Below are positions 16,222-25,436 of a stretch of DNA of 64,000 nt, one piece after another. The notes under the pieces were generated by a model, which did not search any database, had not been told where the DNA came from, and worked only from the letters and a program-made list of their open reading frames with translations. The translations under genes and the position numbers were made by a program. Numbering within the stretch: position 1 is the stretch's first letter; every line of letters starts with the position of its first letter. This stretch comes from Sphingomonas endophytica (GTDB lineage Bacteria; Pseudomonadota; Alphaproteobacteria; Sphingomonadales; Sphingomonadaceae): assembly GCF_014199415.1 (NCBI RefSeq), contig NZ_JACIJN010000007.1:1-64000 (forward strand). Reading direction: 5' to 3'.

Positions 16222-16395
16222 TGACGAGGGAACAGCGGGTCGCAGCCGTCCCTTTCATTCACCGTCGCTCCTGCGCAGGCAGGAGCCCATGACTGCATCG
16301 TCTCGCGCGAGGCCGACACGTTAACCAGCGCGCCTGTGTCACAACGCCTACCCGGACGATGCAGACATGGGCCCCTGCCTTCACAGGGGCGACGG
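16222..16395. repeat. Palindromic repeat family B, copy 2, with flanking duplication
   Basis: The family B core (16262-16395) is preceded by about 40 bases, from GACGAGGGAACAGCGGGTCG, that recur before copy 3, so about 175 bases are duplicated. The whole gap 16052-16825 between the fliA unit and fliC has no supportable gene; it holds these two repeats and the fliC terminator. Confidence 0.8.
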
Positions 16396-16521
16396 CGGGT
16401 GTTGCGTGCTGGTCAGACGGACCGCTCGGGTCGAACTCCGGGCCACCCTCACCTTACTTCTCGGTTATGACCAGCTCGCCCAAGCCGCTGCGACGCAGCG
16501 GGGTTCCGCATCAAGTCCCGG

Positions 16522-16696
16522 ACGACGAAGGAACAGACGGTCGCAGCCGTCCCCTTCCTGCACCGTCGCTCCTGCGAAGGCAGGAGCCTGTGACTGCATC
16601 GTCTCTCACGACGCCGACCCGCTGACCGGCCCGCCTGTGTCACGCCGCCCACCCGGACGGGACAGCCATGGGCCCCTGCCTGCGCAAAGGCGACGG
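16522..16696. repeat. Palindromic repeat family B, copy 3, with flanking duplication
   Basis: Second copy of the unit of about 175 bases (core 16563-16696), starting about 300 bases after the first. The inverted end is degenerate (GCGCAAAGGCGACGG). Confidence 0.8.
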
Positions 16697-16729
16697 ATCG
16701 TGCGGCGAGCACAGGCTTCCATCGACGCG

Positions 16730-16765
16730 AAAACCCCCGCCAGCCTTGCGGCTGACGGGGGTTTC
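16730..16765 (-). terminator. Intrinsic terminator of fliC
   Basis: On the minus strand AAACCCCCGTCAGCC, loop GCAA, GGCTGGCGGGGGTTTT forms a long stem ending in a T run, about 60 bases after the fliC stop. The flanking A run means it can also work in the other direction. Confidence 0.88.
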
Positions 16766-16825
16766 CCTGTCCGGCACCGGCCCCGCTCTGATCGGGGGCG
16801 AGAGGCCGGTGGTCGGCTGCCGGAC

Positions 16826-18223
16826 TTAGCCGAGCAGCTTCATCACGCCCTGCTGCGACTGGTTGGCCTGCGCCAGCATCGCGGTCGAGGCCTGGCCGAG
16901 GATCTGCGCCTTGGCGAGCGCGGTCGTCTCGGTCGAGAAGTCGGCGTCCTCGATGCGGCTCTTGGCGTCAGACAGGTTGGTCGCGGTGGTGGTCAGGTTG
17001 TTGACCGTCGATTCCAGCCGGTTCTGCGCCGCACCCATCGTGCCGCGTGCCGACGAGATCTTGTCGAGCGCGTTGTCGATCACCGCCATCGCTGCCGAGG
17101 CGCCGGTCTGCGATGCGATCGAGATCGCCGAGGTGCTACCCTCCGTCAGACCCGCCTTCGCGGCACCCGCACCGGCAACCGTGATGCCGACGCCGTTCTG
17201 GGCTTCCAACGTAACCTGACCACGTGCGACAGCGGCGGTCGTCGGAGCGGTGGTGATGTCCAGCGCTTCGTTCTGCTTCTCGCCGACCTTCGCGTTCGAC
17301 AGCAGACTGTCGGTGTTGGTGATCGAAATGTTGCTGCCGTCCTTGCTCGTCAGCACCAACTTGTTGTTGCTGTCGGTGCTGGCGACGATGTTGCTGCCCG
17401 AACCAAGCGTGGTGTTGATCTTGGCCGCAAGCGAGTTCGAGTCCTTCTCGGCCGCCGTCATCGTGATTGCGGTGGAGCCGATGCTGAACGACTTGCCCGC
17501 GGTGAGCGTACCGACATCCATCGTGACCTTGTTCTTGGCGGTCGCGACCACGTTCGAGTCGGCGGTCGTAGCATTGATGGCGCTTGCGATTGCCTTCGCA
17601 TCCAGTGCCGTGCCGGTGGTCGTCACGGCCTGACCATTGATGGTGAGCGGATCGCCGTTGGCGGCGGCGAACGCGGCGGTGCCGTCCACGGTGCCGCCCT
17701 TCGCTTGCGCGGTCAGGCCGAGCGTCGACGCGCGGGTGTCGGTCAGGGCCATCGAAATCGTCTGGTCGGCGTTGATGCCGGTCTGCAGCTTGACCGAGTC
17801 GGAGCTGCCGTCGAGCAGGTTGACGCCGTTGAACGAGGTCGTCTTGGCGACGTTACCGATTTCGGCGGTGAGCTGGGTCATTTCCGACTGCAGCGCGGTG
17901 CGATCGGTGTCCTTCAGCGTGCCGTTGGCCGACTGGGTGGCCAGTTCCTTCATGCGGGTCAGCATGTTGGTGACTTCGCCCATCGCGCCTTCGGCGGTCT
18001 GCGCCAGGCTGATGCCGTCGTTGGCGTTGCGGACGGCCATCGCCATGCTCTTGGTCTGGCTCGCCATGCGGTTGGCGATCGCGAGGCCGGCGGCGTCGTC
18101 CTTCGCCGAGTTGATGCGCTTGCCGGTCGACAGGCGCTCCATCGAGGTCGCGAGCATCTTGCTGGCGCTGGTCGAGGCGTTGGTGGCGCGCATCGCCGAG
18201 GTGTTGGTGTTGATCACGGTCAT
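16826..18223 (-). CDS. fliC: Flagellin FliC
   Basis: A 465-residue filament subunit. The conserved N-terminal D0/D1 ([67 protein letters not shown]) and C-terminal D1/D0 ([60 protein letters not shown]) flank a variable Ala/Thr/Ser-rich middle (about residues 180-370). It is a single flagellin gene with its own sigma28 promoter and terminator, so it is monocistronic. It diverges from the flbD-like regulator. Confidence 0.97.
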   Translation of the reverse strand: MTVINTNTSAMRATNASTSASKMLATSMERLSTGKRINSAKDDAAGLAIANRMASQTKSMAMAVRNANDGISLAQTAEGAMGEVTNMLTRMKELATQSANGTLKDTDRTALQSEMTQLTAEIGNVAKTTSFNGVNLLDGSSDSVKLQTGINADQTISMALTDTRASTLGLTAQAKGGTVDGTAAFAAANGDPLTINGQAVTTTGTALDAKAIASAINATTADSNVVATAKNKVTMDVGTLTAGKSFSIGSTAITMTAAEKDSNSLAAKINTTLGSGSNIVASTDSNNKLVLTSKDGSNISITNTDSLLSNAKVGEKQNEALDITTAPTTAAVARGQVTLEAQNGVGITVAGAGAAKAGLTEGSTSAISIASQTGASAAMAVIDNALDKISSARGTMGAAQNRLESTVNNLTTTATNLSDAKSRIEDADFSTETTALAKAQILGQASTAMLAQANQSQQGVMKLLG

Positions 18224-18292
18224 GGGAAAAGCTCCATCTACCGGCCCGTCCCGCCGCCCCCGAATGAGCAGGTGGCCGTGCCGTCACCGCAT

Positions 18293-18319
18293 CAAACGGC
18301 TGCCCGCGCCGGACCTTTA
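18293..18319 (-). promoter_or_regulatory. Sigma28 promoter of fliC
   Basis: On the minus strand TAAA (18319-18316), exactly 15 bases, then GCCGTTTG (18300-18293). This is close to TAAA-N15-GCCGATAA and leaves a leader of roughly 60 bases before fliC. Confidence 0.85.
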
Positions 18320-18400
18320 GCGCTTTTCTCCGCAGATTTTTCGGGCGCCCCGCCGCCCCGCCCCTTCCTACGTATACGCGCGCGCACGCCCGGAAAAAAC

Positions 18401-18419
18401 TTGCCGGCAAAACGGCAGT
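18401..18419. promoter_or_regulatory. Candidate FlbD-type binding site between fliC and flbD
   Basis: Perfect palindrome TTGCCGGCAA (18401-18410) running into AACGGCAG, so CCGGCAAAACGGC is embedded. The same 10-mer occurs at 9390 upstream of motA. It lies about 65-80 bases before the flbD-like start. The rest of this gap (18224-18482) holds the fliC sigma28 promoter; no sigma54 or sigma28 site was seen for the regulator itself. Confidence 0.45.
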
Positions 18420-18482
18420 TATACCGCGCGTTAACCAGCCCGGCCGCATCACGTTCGCACTGATTCGAGGGAATTTCTCGCC

Positions 18483-19750
<1,268 letters not shown>

Positions 19751-19754
<4 letters not shown>

Positions 19755-20113
19755 GCGCGATCGGAGGCGTCGGCGGCGTCGACCGGGTGATGGCGCTGCG
19801 CGCGCAGATCCTGGAGCGCAACGCCGCGCTGAACCGCGCCGGCGGCGCCGCCTCGGCCGCCCCTGCCCCGGCCACCGGCGGCGCGGCGAACGCGACCAGC
19901 TTCGCCGACACGATGCAGTCGGCGATCGCCAAGGTGAACGACGGCCAGCAAAAGGCCTCGGCGCTGTCGGAGCAGTATGAACGCGGCGAGACCGTCGACA
20001 TCGCCAAGGTGATGCTCGCACGTCAGGAAGCGTCGGTCGGCTTCGAGGCCACCTTGCAGGTCCGCAACAAGATCCTGTCCGCGTACAAGGACATCATGAG
20101 CATGCCGGTCTGA
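19751..20113 (+). CDS. fliE: Hook-basal body junction protein FliE
   Basis: A 120-residue adaptor between the MS ring and rod. The C-terminal ERGETVDIAKVMLARQEASV, then GFEATLQVRNKILSAYKDIM, is the FliE signature; the N-terminal part is Ala-rich. The ATG overlaps the regulator stop by four bases, and fliF begins one base after its stop, so it is translated as part of the flbD-fliE-F-G run. Confidence 0.93.
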
Positions 20114-20114
20114 T

Positions 20115-21857
20115 ATGAGCAACGCTCTCACCCCGCAGAACCCGGTGCCGGTCACGCTGGTCCCCGAGAAGTTCGCCAACCCGCTGCGCCAGATCCAGGG
20201 CGTGATGGCGCAGCCCGCGGTGCGGCGCGCCGGTCCGATGGCGTTGATGGTCGGGCTGATCGGCGCGGCCGGGCTCGCCTGGTCGGCGCTGTCGACCCCG
20301 CCGCAGAAGACGTTGTTTTCGGGGCTGCCCGATTCGGACAAGGCCGCGGTCACCACCGCGCTGTCGGCGGCGAACATTCCCAGCCACATCGACGATTCGG
20401 CAGGCACGCTGACCGTCAACGAGGAGGATTTCTCCAAGGCGCGGCTGCTGCTCGCCGGGCAGGGTCTGCCCAAGGCCGCGCCGGGCGGGTACGCGATCCT
20501 CGACGAGCTGCCGATGGGCGTCAGCCGCGCGGTCGAGGGCGAACGCCTGCGGCAGGCGCGCGAGACCGAGCTGGCGCGCTCGATCCAGGAGATCGACGCG
20601 GTCGCCGAAGCGCGCGTCCATCTCGCAATGCCCGAGGCGAGCGTGTTCGTGCGCGACAATGCCGCGCCGTCGGCGTCGGTGGTCGTCAAATTGCAGGGCG
20701 GGCGCTCGCTGAGCGACGCGCAGGTCCAGTCGATCGTCAACCTCGTCGCCTCGTCGGTGCCGGGGCTGAAGCCCGATGCGGTCACGGTCGTCGACCAGAT
20801 GGGCGGCCTGCTCACCAAGTCCGGCGACGGCCCCGACAGCGCCAACGACAAGCGCATCGAGTTTCAGCGCCGCGTCGAGGACAAATATCGCCAGCAGCTG
20901 ATCCAGCTGCTCACCCCGCTGGTCGGCGCGGGCAATTTCACCGCCGAGGTGCAGGCCGACGTCAACCTCGACGAGACCAGCGCGACGCGCGAGAGCTACG
21001 ACAAGGAAGGCCGGCTGCGCGCCGAAACCGGCAACTGGACCGGCAACATGGCGTCGGGTCAGGCACCCGGCGGCATCCCCGGCGCGCTGAGCAACACGCC
21101 CCCGCCCGCCTCGCAGCTGTCGACCCCGCAGCCGGCGACCGGCAATCCCGGCACGCCCGCCGCCCCGCCGACCGCCGGCGGCCCCGCGCCCGACCCGGCC
21201 AAGCAGACCGACGCCTTCCAGCGCGCCTACGACCTCAACAAGGAAGTCTCGGTGACGCGCGCCGCGCCGGGCAACATCAAGCGGCTGTCGGTCGCGGTGC
21301 TGTTGCGCGACCCGGAGAAGACCAAGCGTACCGCGATGGAGATCCAGCAGATCAACGATCTGGTGAAGAGCGCAGTCGGCTTCGATCAGGCGCGCAACGA
21401 CAACGTCACTGTCATCAGCCGCAAGTTCGCCGACGCCAGCGCCGATGCCGGCGCCGCGCCGAAATGGTACGACAATGCGCTGGTGCCGATGCTCGCGCGC
21501 AATCTGACGGCGCTGGTCATCGCGCTGCTGGTGCTGCTGCTCGGCGTGCGGCCGATCGCCAAGGCGCTGATGAAGAAGCGCGAGGACGCCACGCCCGCCA
21601 AGGACGCCGCCGCGCTCGCGGACGGCGCGAAGGGCGAGGGCGCAGCGCTGACCGACGGGTCGGGCGAGGGCGGCAGCGCGGGCATCGGCCCGGACGGCGA
21701 GCAGATCGCGGTCCAGCCGCCGGTCAGCCTCGACCAGATCGAGACCAGCCAGAGCTACGAGGAGCGGATCGACGCGGTGCGCGGCTTCACGCGCGACAAT
21801 CCGGCGCGCGCGGCGCTGGCGGTGCGTGACATGCTCGGCGCGGACGCCAAGCCGTGA
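20115..21857 (+). CDS. fliF: Flagellar MS-ring protein FliF
   Basis: A 580-residue base of the basal body. There are two membrane helices, near residues 40-58 (PMALMVGLIGAAGLAWSAL) and near 457-478 (LTALVIALLVLLLGVRPIAK). Ring-building periplasmic domains lie between (TLFSGLPDSDKAAVTTALSA; GMPKAAPGGY-like GLPKAAPGGYAILDELPMGV; VTVVDQMGGLL), with a Pro/Ala-rich insert at about 315-360. The C-terminal tail (LDQIETSQSYEERIDAVRGF) binds FliG. It overlaps fliG by GTGA. Confidence 0.96.
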   Translation: MSNALTPQNPVPVTLVPEKFANPLRQIQGVMAQPAVRRAGPMALMVGLIGAAGLAWSALSTPPQKTLFSGLPDSDKAAVTTALSAANIPSHIDDSAGTLTVNEEDFSKARLLLAGQGLPKAAPGGYAILDELPMGVSRAVEGERLRQARETELARSIQEIDAVAEARVHLAMPEASVFVRDNAAPSASVVVKLQGGRSLSDAQVQSIVNLVASSVPGLKPDAVTVVDQMGGLLTKSGDGPDSANDKRIEFQRRVEDKYRQQLIQLLTPLVGAGNFTAEVQADVNLDETSATRESYDKEGRLRAETGNWTGNMASGQAPGGIPGALSNTPPPASQLSTPQPATGNPGTPAAPPTAGGPAPDPAKQTDAFQRAYDLNKEVSVTRAAPGNIKRLSVAVLLRDPEKTKRTAMEIQQINDLVKSAVGFDQARNDNVTVISRKFADASADAGAAPKWYDNALVPMLARNLTALVIALLVLLLGVRPIAKALMKKREDATPAKDAAALADGAKGEGAALTDGSGEGGSAGIGPDGEQIAVQPPVSLDQIETSQSYEERIDAVRGFTRDNPARAALAVRDMLGADAKP

Positions 21858-22891
21858 GCGAAGTCGCCACCGCCCCGCGGACCTTCACCGGCGTCGAGCG
21901 CGCCGCGGTATTGATGATGCTCGTCGGCGAGGAAGAGGCCGCCGCGATCCTCCAGAAGCTCGATCCCGAAGAGGTCCGCAAGCTCGGCACCGCGATGTTC
22001 GCGGTCGCCGACGTCAGCGAGGACGAGGTCGAGCTGGTGCTCGACGATTTCGTCGGCAAGGCGCGCGAGCGCACCGGCATCACCTTCAACCCCGGCCCGA
22101 AGGTCGAGGCGGTGATGACGCGCGCGCTGGGCCGCGACAAGGCCGAGAGCGTGCTGGCGCAGATCACCCCGGCCGAGGCGGTGTGCGAGATCGACCTGCT
22201 CGACTGGCTCGATGCCAAGGAGATCGCGGCGATGCTCGACAAGGAGCATCCGCAGATCTGCGCGGTGATGATCGCCAATCTCGATCCGGCGATCGGCAGC
22301 CAGGTGCTCGAACTGCTGCCCGAACTGACGCAGCCCGACATCCTGCACCGCATCGCGCGCCTCGGGCCGATCACCCCCGACGCGGTCGACGCGCTGCGCA
22401 CGCTGATCGCCAGCCGCACCGGCGGCGGCAGCGCGAGCGGCGGCGGCGGTGGGTCCTCCACCGCGCTCCAGCTGGGCGGCGCGCGCGAGGCGGCGAAGAT
22501 CCTGCAGGGCGCGCGCAAGTCGACCGAACAGCGCGTCATGCCGAAGCTGCTCAAGATGGACCGCGACATCGCGCGGCAGATCGAGGAGGCGATGTTCGTC
22601 TTCGACAACCTGCTGGAGCTGGACGACAAGGGGCTGGGCACGCTCATCCGCAACGTCGACGGCGATACGTTGGGCCGCGCGCTGAAGGGTGTGGACGAGG
22701 CGGCGCGCAACCGCATCCTGGGCTGCATGTCGGCACGCGCCGCATCGGGCATCCGCGACGATATGGAAGCACGCGGGCCGATGAAGCTGAGCGAAGTGCT
22801 CGAGGCGCAGAAGGCGATCATCCAGATCGCGCGCAACCTTGCCAAGGACGGCACGATCAATCTGGGGGCAGGCGACGACGATTATGTCTGA
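21854..22891 (+). CDS. fliG: Flagellar motor switch protein FliG
   Basis: A 345-residue rotor protein that meets the stator. N, middle and C domains are all recognisable: RAAVLMMLVGEEEAAAILQK at the start, the EHPQ-like KEHPQICAVMIANLDPAIGS motif near 135, and the C-terminal charged torque helix with MFVFDNLLELDDKGLGTLIR. A Gly/Ser-rich linker lies near 190-205. It starts with GTG overlapping the fliF stop; fliH starts inside its last codons. Confidence 0.95.
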   Translation: MSEVATAPRTFTGVERAAVLMMLVGEEEAAAILQKLDPEEVRKLGTAMFAVADVSEDEVELVLDDFVGKARERTGITFNPGPKVEAVMTRALGRDKAESVLAQITPAEAVCEIDLLDWLDAKEIAAMLDKEHPQICAVMIANLDPAIGSQVLELLPELTQPDILHRIARLGPITPDAVDALRTLIASRTGGGSASGGGGGSSTALQLGGAREAAKILQGARKSTEQRVMPKLLKMDRDIARQIEEAMFVFDNLLELDDKGLGTLIRNVDGDTLGRALKGVDEAARNRILGCMSARAASGIRDDMEARGPMKLSEVLEAQKAIIQIARNLAKDGTINLGAGDDDYV

Positions 22892-23654
22892 GGCGGATTT
22901 CGTCAGTGGTATGCCATCGCGCGCCGATGCCGCGGCGCTCAGCCGCACGCGCGCGCAATCCGGGATCGCGCCGGGCTTCACGCCCGCCGACCTGATCGCA
23001 CGCATCGAACAGGCGTTCGGCGCGCGCTCGCCCGCGCCGTCGTCCTCGGAGGAAATGTCGGACGAGGCAACCGGCGACCAGCCGCGCCATTTCTCGCCCG
23101 CCGATCCGGATGCCGATCCGACCGCCGGCTGGGATATGATGGACGCCGACGCGCCGATCCCGGCCTGCGTCGAGCAGATCGAGGCCGCCCGGATCGCCGG
23201 CTATCACGAGGGGCTCGCCGACGCCGCGATGGCCGCCGACGCGGTGGTGTCGCGCGAGCGCGAGCTGCTGGAGGCGGTCGCGGGCGCGATGAAGGCCGGC
23301 GGCGCGATCGACCGCGTCGCTTTGGCCGAGGCATTGCGCCGCACCGTCACGATGCTGGTGACGCAATTGGTCGGTGAGATCGGCGTCTCCGCGCCGTTGC
23401 TCGCCGCGCGCGTCGAGGCCGCGACCGAGCTGCTCGCCGACGCCAGCGAGTCGGCGATGCTGCGCGTCCATCCCGAGGATCTGCCGCTGCTGGAGGGCCG
23501 CGTGCCCGGCACCGTCTTCCCGGTCGGCGACGAGAGCATCGAGCGCGGCAGCTTCGTGATGGAGGCCGCGTCGACAATCGTCGAGGACGGTCCGGCGATG
23601 TGGCTGGAACAACTGTCCACCGCGATCGAACGCGCGGCGGTGCCGGCGTGCTGA
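22884..23654 (+). CDS. fliH: Flagellar export ATPase regulator FliH
   Basis: A 256-residue acidic protein starting MSEADFVSGMPSRADAAALS. The C-terminal half (AGYHEGLADAAMAADAVVSR; RRTVTMLVTQLVGEIGVSAP; RVHPEDLPLLEG) matches the FliH/HrpE region that ties the ATPase FliI to the C ring; the N-terminal half is poorly conserved. The start overlaps the fliG stop by 8 bases; the longer upstream frame is a shadow. Identification combines this pattern with position between fliG and fliI. Confidence 0.87.
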   Translation: MSEADFVSGMPSRADAAALSRTRAQSGIAPGFTPADLIARIEQAFGARSPAPSSSEEMSDEATGDQPRHFSPADPDADPTAGWDMMDADAPIPACVEQIEAARIAGYHEGLADAAMAADAVVSRERELLEAVAGAMKAGGAIDRVALAEALRRTVTMLVTQLVGEIGVSAPLLAARVEAATELLADASESAMLRVHPEDLPLLEGRVPGTVFPVGDESIERGSFVMEAASTIVEDGPAMWLEQLSTAIERAAVPAC

Positions 23655-24979
23655 ACCGCTTCGCCGAAGATTACCTCGGCACGCTCGCGCTCGCCGGATC
23701 GCGGCCCAAGGCGCGCGTCGCCGGGCGGCTGTCGTCCTATGACGGGCTGCTGATGGAAGCGGTCGGGCTGTCGCTGCCGGTCGGCACCATCTGCAAGATC
23801 GGCGCGGACGGCGGGCAACAGGTCGAGGCCGAGGTGATCGGTTTCCGCAACGGCCGCACGTTGATGATGAACCTCGGCGGCCCGGCGGCGCTGCTCCCCA
23901 ATGCACCGGTCCGTCCGCTCGGTGCGCCGGGCGAGGCGGAGGTCGGCGCGGCGATGCTGGGGCGCGTCGTCGACGGCGCGGGCAATCCGATCGACGGGCT
24001 CGGCCCGATCCGCGGCGCCGGCCGCTGGCCGCTCGCCGGGCATATGCAGTCGCCGCTCGACCGTGGCCGCGTGCTCGCGCCGATGGACGTCGGGGTGCGT
24101 GCGATCAACGGGCTGCTCACCGTCGGTCAGGGCCAGCGCGTCGGGATCATGGCCGGGTCGGGTGTCGGCAAATCGGTGCTGCTCGGCATGATGGTGCGCG
24201 CGGCGCAGGCCGATGTCGTCGTCATCGGGCTGATCGGCGAGCGCAGCCGCGAGGTCGCCGACTTCCTCGAAACCAAGGTCGCGGGCGAGGCGCGCAAGCG
24301 CTCGGTCGTCGTCGCGGTTCCCGCCAACCATTCGCCGGTGCTCCGCATCCGCGGCGCGCTGCGCGCCACCGCGATCGCCGAGGCGTTCCGCGCCGAGGGC
24401 AAGAGCGTGCTGCTCATCATCGATTCGCTGACCCGCGTCGCGCACGCCGGGCGCGAGATCGGGCTGGCGCTGGGCGAGCCGGCGTCGGCACGCGGCTATC
24501 CGCCGTCGGCGATCGCGATGCTCCCCAACCTGCTCGAGCGCGCCGGGTCGGACGTGAACACCGGCGGGTCGATCACCGGTATCTATACCGTGCTCGCCGA
24601 CGGCGACGACGGCAACGATCCGGTCGTCGATTCGGCGCGTTCGATCCTCGACGGGCATATCGTGCTGAGCCGCGCGATGGCCGAGCGTGCGGTCTATCCG
24701 GCGATCGACATCTCCAAGTCGATCAGCCGCGTCATGAACGACATCGTGCCGCAGCATCACCAGCAGGCGGCGCGCATCCTGCGTCGCCATCTCGCAACCT
24801 ATGAGGAAAACCGCGACCTGGTGCTGATGGGCGCGTATCGCAGCGGCAGCGATCCGGCGATCGACGCCGCGATCGCCTATCAGCCCGCGATCATGGAATT
24901 CGTGCGTCAGGACACGCATCAGATGGTGTCGCTGGCCGATGCCGAGATGGAGCTGGTCGGCGTCTTCGGCGATGCCTGA
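23648..24979 (+). CDS. fliI: Flagellum-specific ATPase FliI
   Basis: A 443-residue F1-beta-like ATPase that energises flagellar export. Walker A GIMAGSGVGKSVLLGMM (about 166-182), the GLIGERSREV motif, Walker B SVLLIIDSLTRVAHAGREIG, and GYPPSAIAMLPNLLERAG with GSITGIYTVLADGDDGNDP are all present. The GTG at 23648, overlapping fliH by 7 bases, gives the usual length; the frame extends further upstream without homology. Confidence 0.96.
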   Translation: MLNRFAEDYLGTLALAGSRPKARVAGRLSSYDGLLMEAVGLSLPVGTICKIGADGGQQVEAEVIGFRNGRTLMMNLGGPAALLPNAPVRPLGAPGEAEVGAAMLGRVVDGAGNPIDGLGPIRGAGRWPLAGHMQSPLDRGRVLAPMDVGVRAINGLLTVGQGQRVGIMAGSGVGKSVLLGMMVRAAQADVVVIGLIGERSREVADFLETKVAGEARKRSVVVAVPANHSPVLRIRGALRATAIAEAFRAEGKSVLLIIDSLTRVAHAGREIGLALGEPASARGYPPSAIAMLPNLLERAGSDVNTGGSITGIYTVLADGDDGNDPVVDSARSILDGHIVLSRAMAERAVYPAIDISKSISRVMNDIVPQHHQQAARILRRHLATYEENRDLVLMGAYRSGSDPAIDAAIAYQPAIMEFVRQDTHQMVSLADAEMELVGVFGDA

Positions 24980-25379
24980 CGCCAAGCGGCTCAAACGCCT
25001 GCACCGCGTCCGCACGCTCCAGCTCGGGCTGGCGCGTGCGGATGAGGCGCGGACGCAGGCGCAGCTGACCAGCGAGACGCAACTGGCGCAGCGCATCGCG
25101 CAGCTCGCCGATGCGGTCGCCCCTGCCCCCTCGACCTTCGCCGGCGCGGCCAAGCTCGCCGCGACCGCGCATTTCCGCGAGCGGCTGCACCGCTCGGCGG
25201 AAGCCGCGATGAACCGCGTCCGCGCCGCCGAGGCGCAGGTCGAGCGCAGCACCGAGGCGACGCGCGGCGCGCGCCGCGACCAGAGCGCGGTCGAAAAGCT
25301 GATGGAACGCCAGCACGCCGCCGATCTGCGCGCCGAGATGAAGGCGCTCGAGGACGTGCCCGCGCGCCCAAAGAAGTAA
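24972..25379 (+). CDS. fliJ: Flagellar export protein FliJ-like
   Basis: A 135-residue basic, helical protein starting MPDAKRLKRLHRVRTLQLGL, followed by heptad-rich sequence with many Ala, Glu, Gln and Arg, as expected for the FliJ coiled coil that sits in the FliI ring. It overlaps the fliI stop by eight bases. FliJ is poorly conserved, so size, charge and position carry the assignment. Confidence 0.8.
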   Translation: MPDAKRLKRLHRVRTLQLGLARADEARTQAQLTSETQLAQRIAQLADAVAPAPSTFAGAAKLAATAHFRERLHRSAEAAMNRVRAAEAQVERSTEATRGARRDQSAVEKLMERQHAADLRAEMKALEDVPARPKK

Positions 25380-25396
25380 ACGGCACGCTCCTTGCA
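25380..25396 (+). promoter_or_regulatory. Sigma54 promoter upstream of fliK
   Basis: ACGGCACGCTCCTTGCA has GG (25382-25383) and GC (25394-25395) at the correct 12-base spacing; the base before GG is C instead of T. Predicted +1 is about 25407, 30 bases before the fliK start. It would drive fliK through flhB. Confidence 0.7.
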
Positions 25397-25436
25397 ACGT
25401 GGCCGGCGAACCCTGTCCACGAAAGCGGCCTGACCC

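Noticed and set aside
16222..16696. CRISPR-like array from the repeated units
   Set aside because: Only two units about 300 bases apart with long inverted cores and no short regular spacers or cas genes; these are palindromic intergenic repeats.
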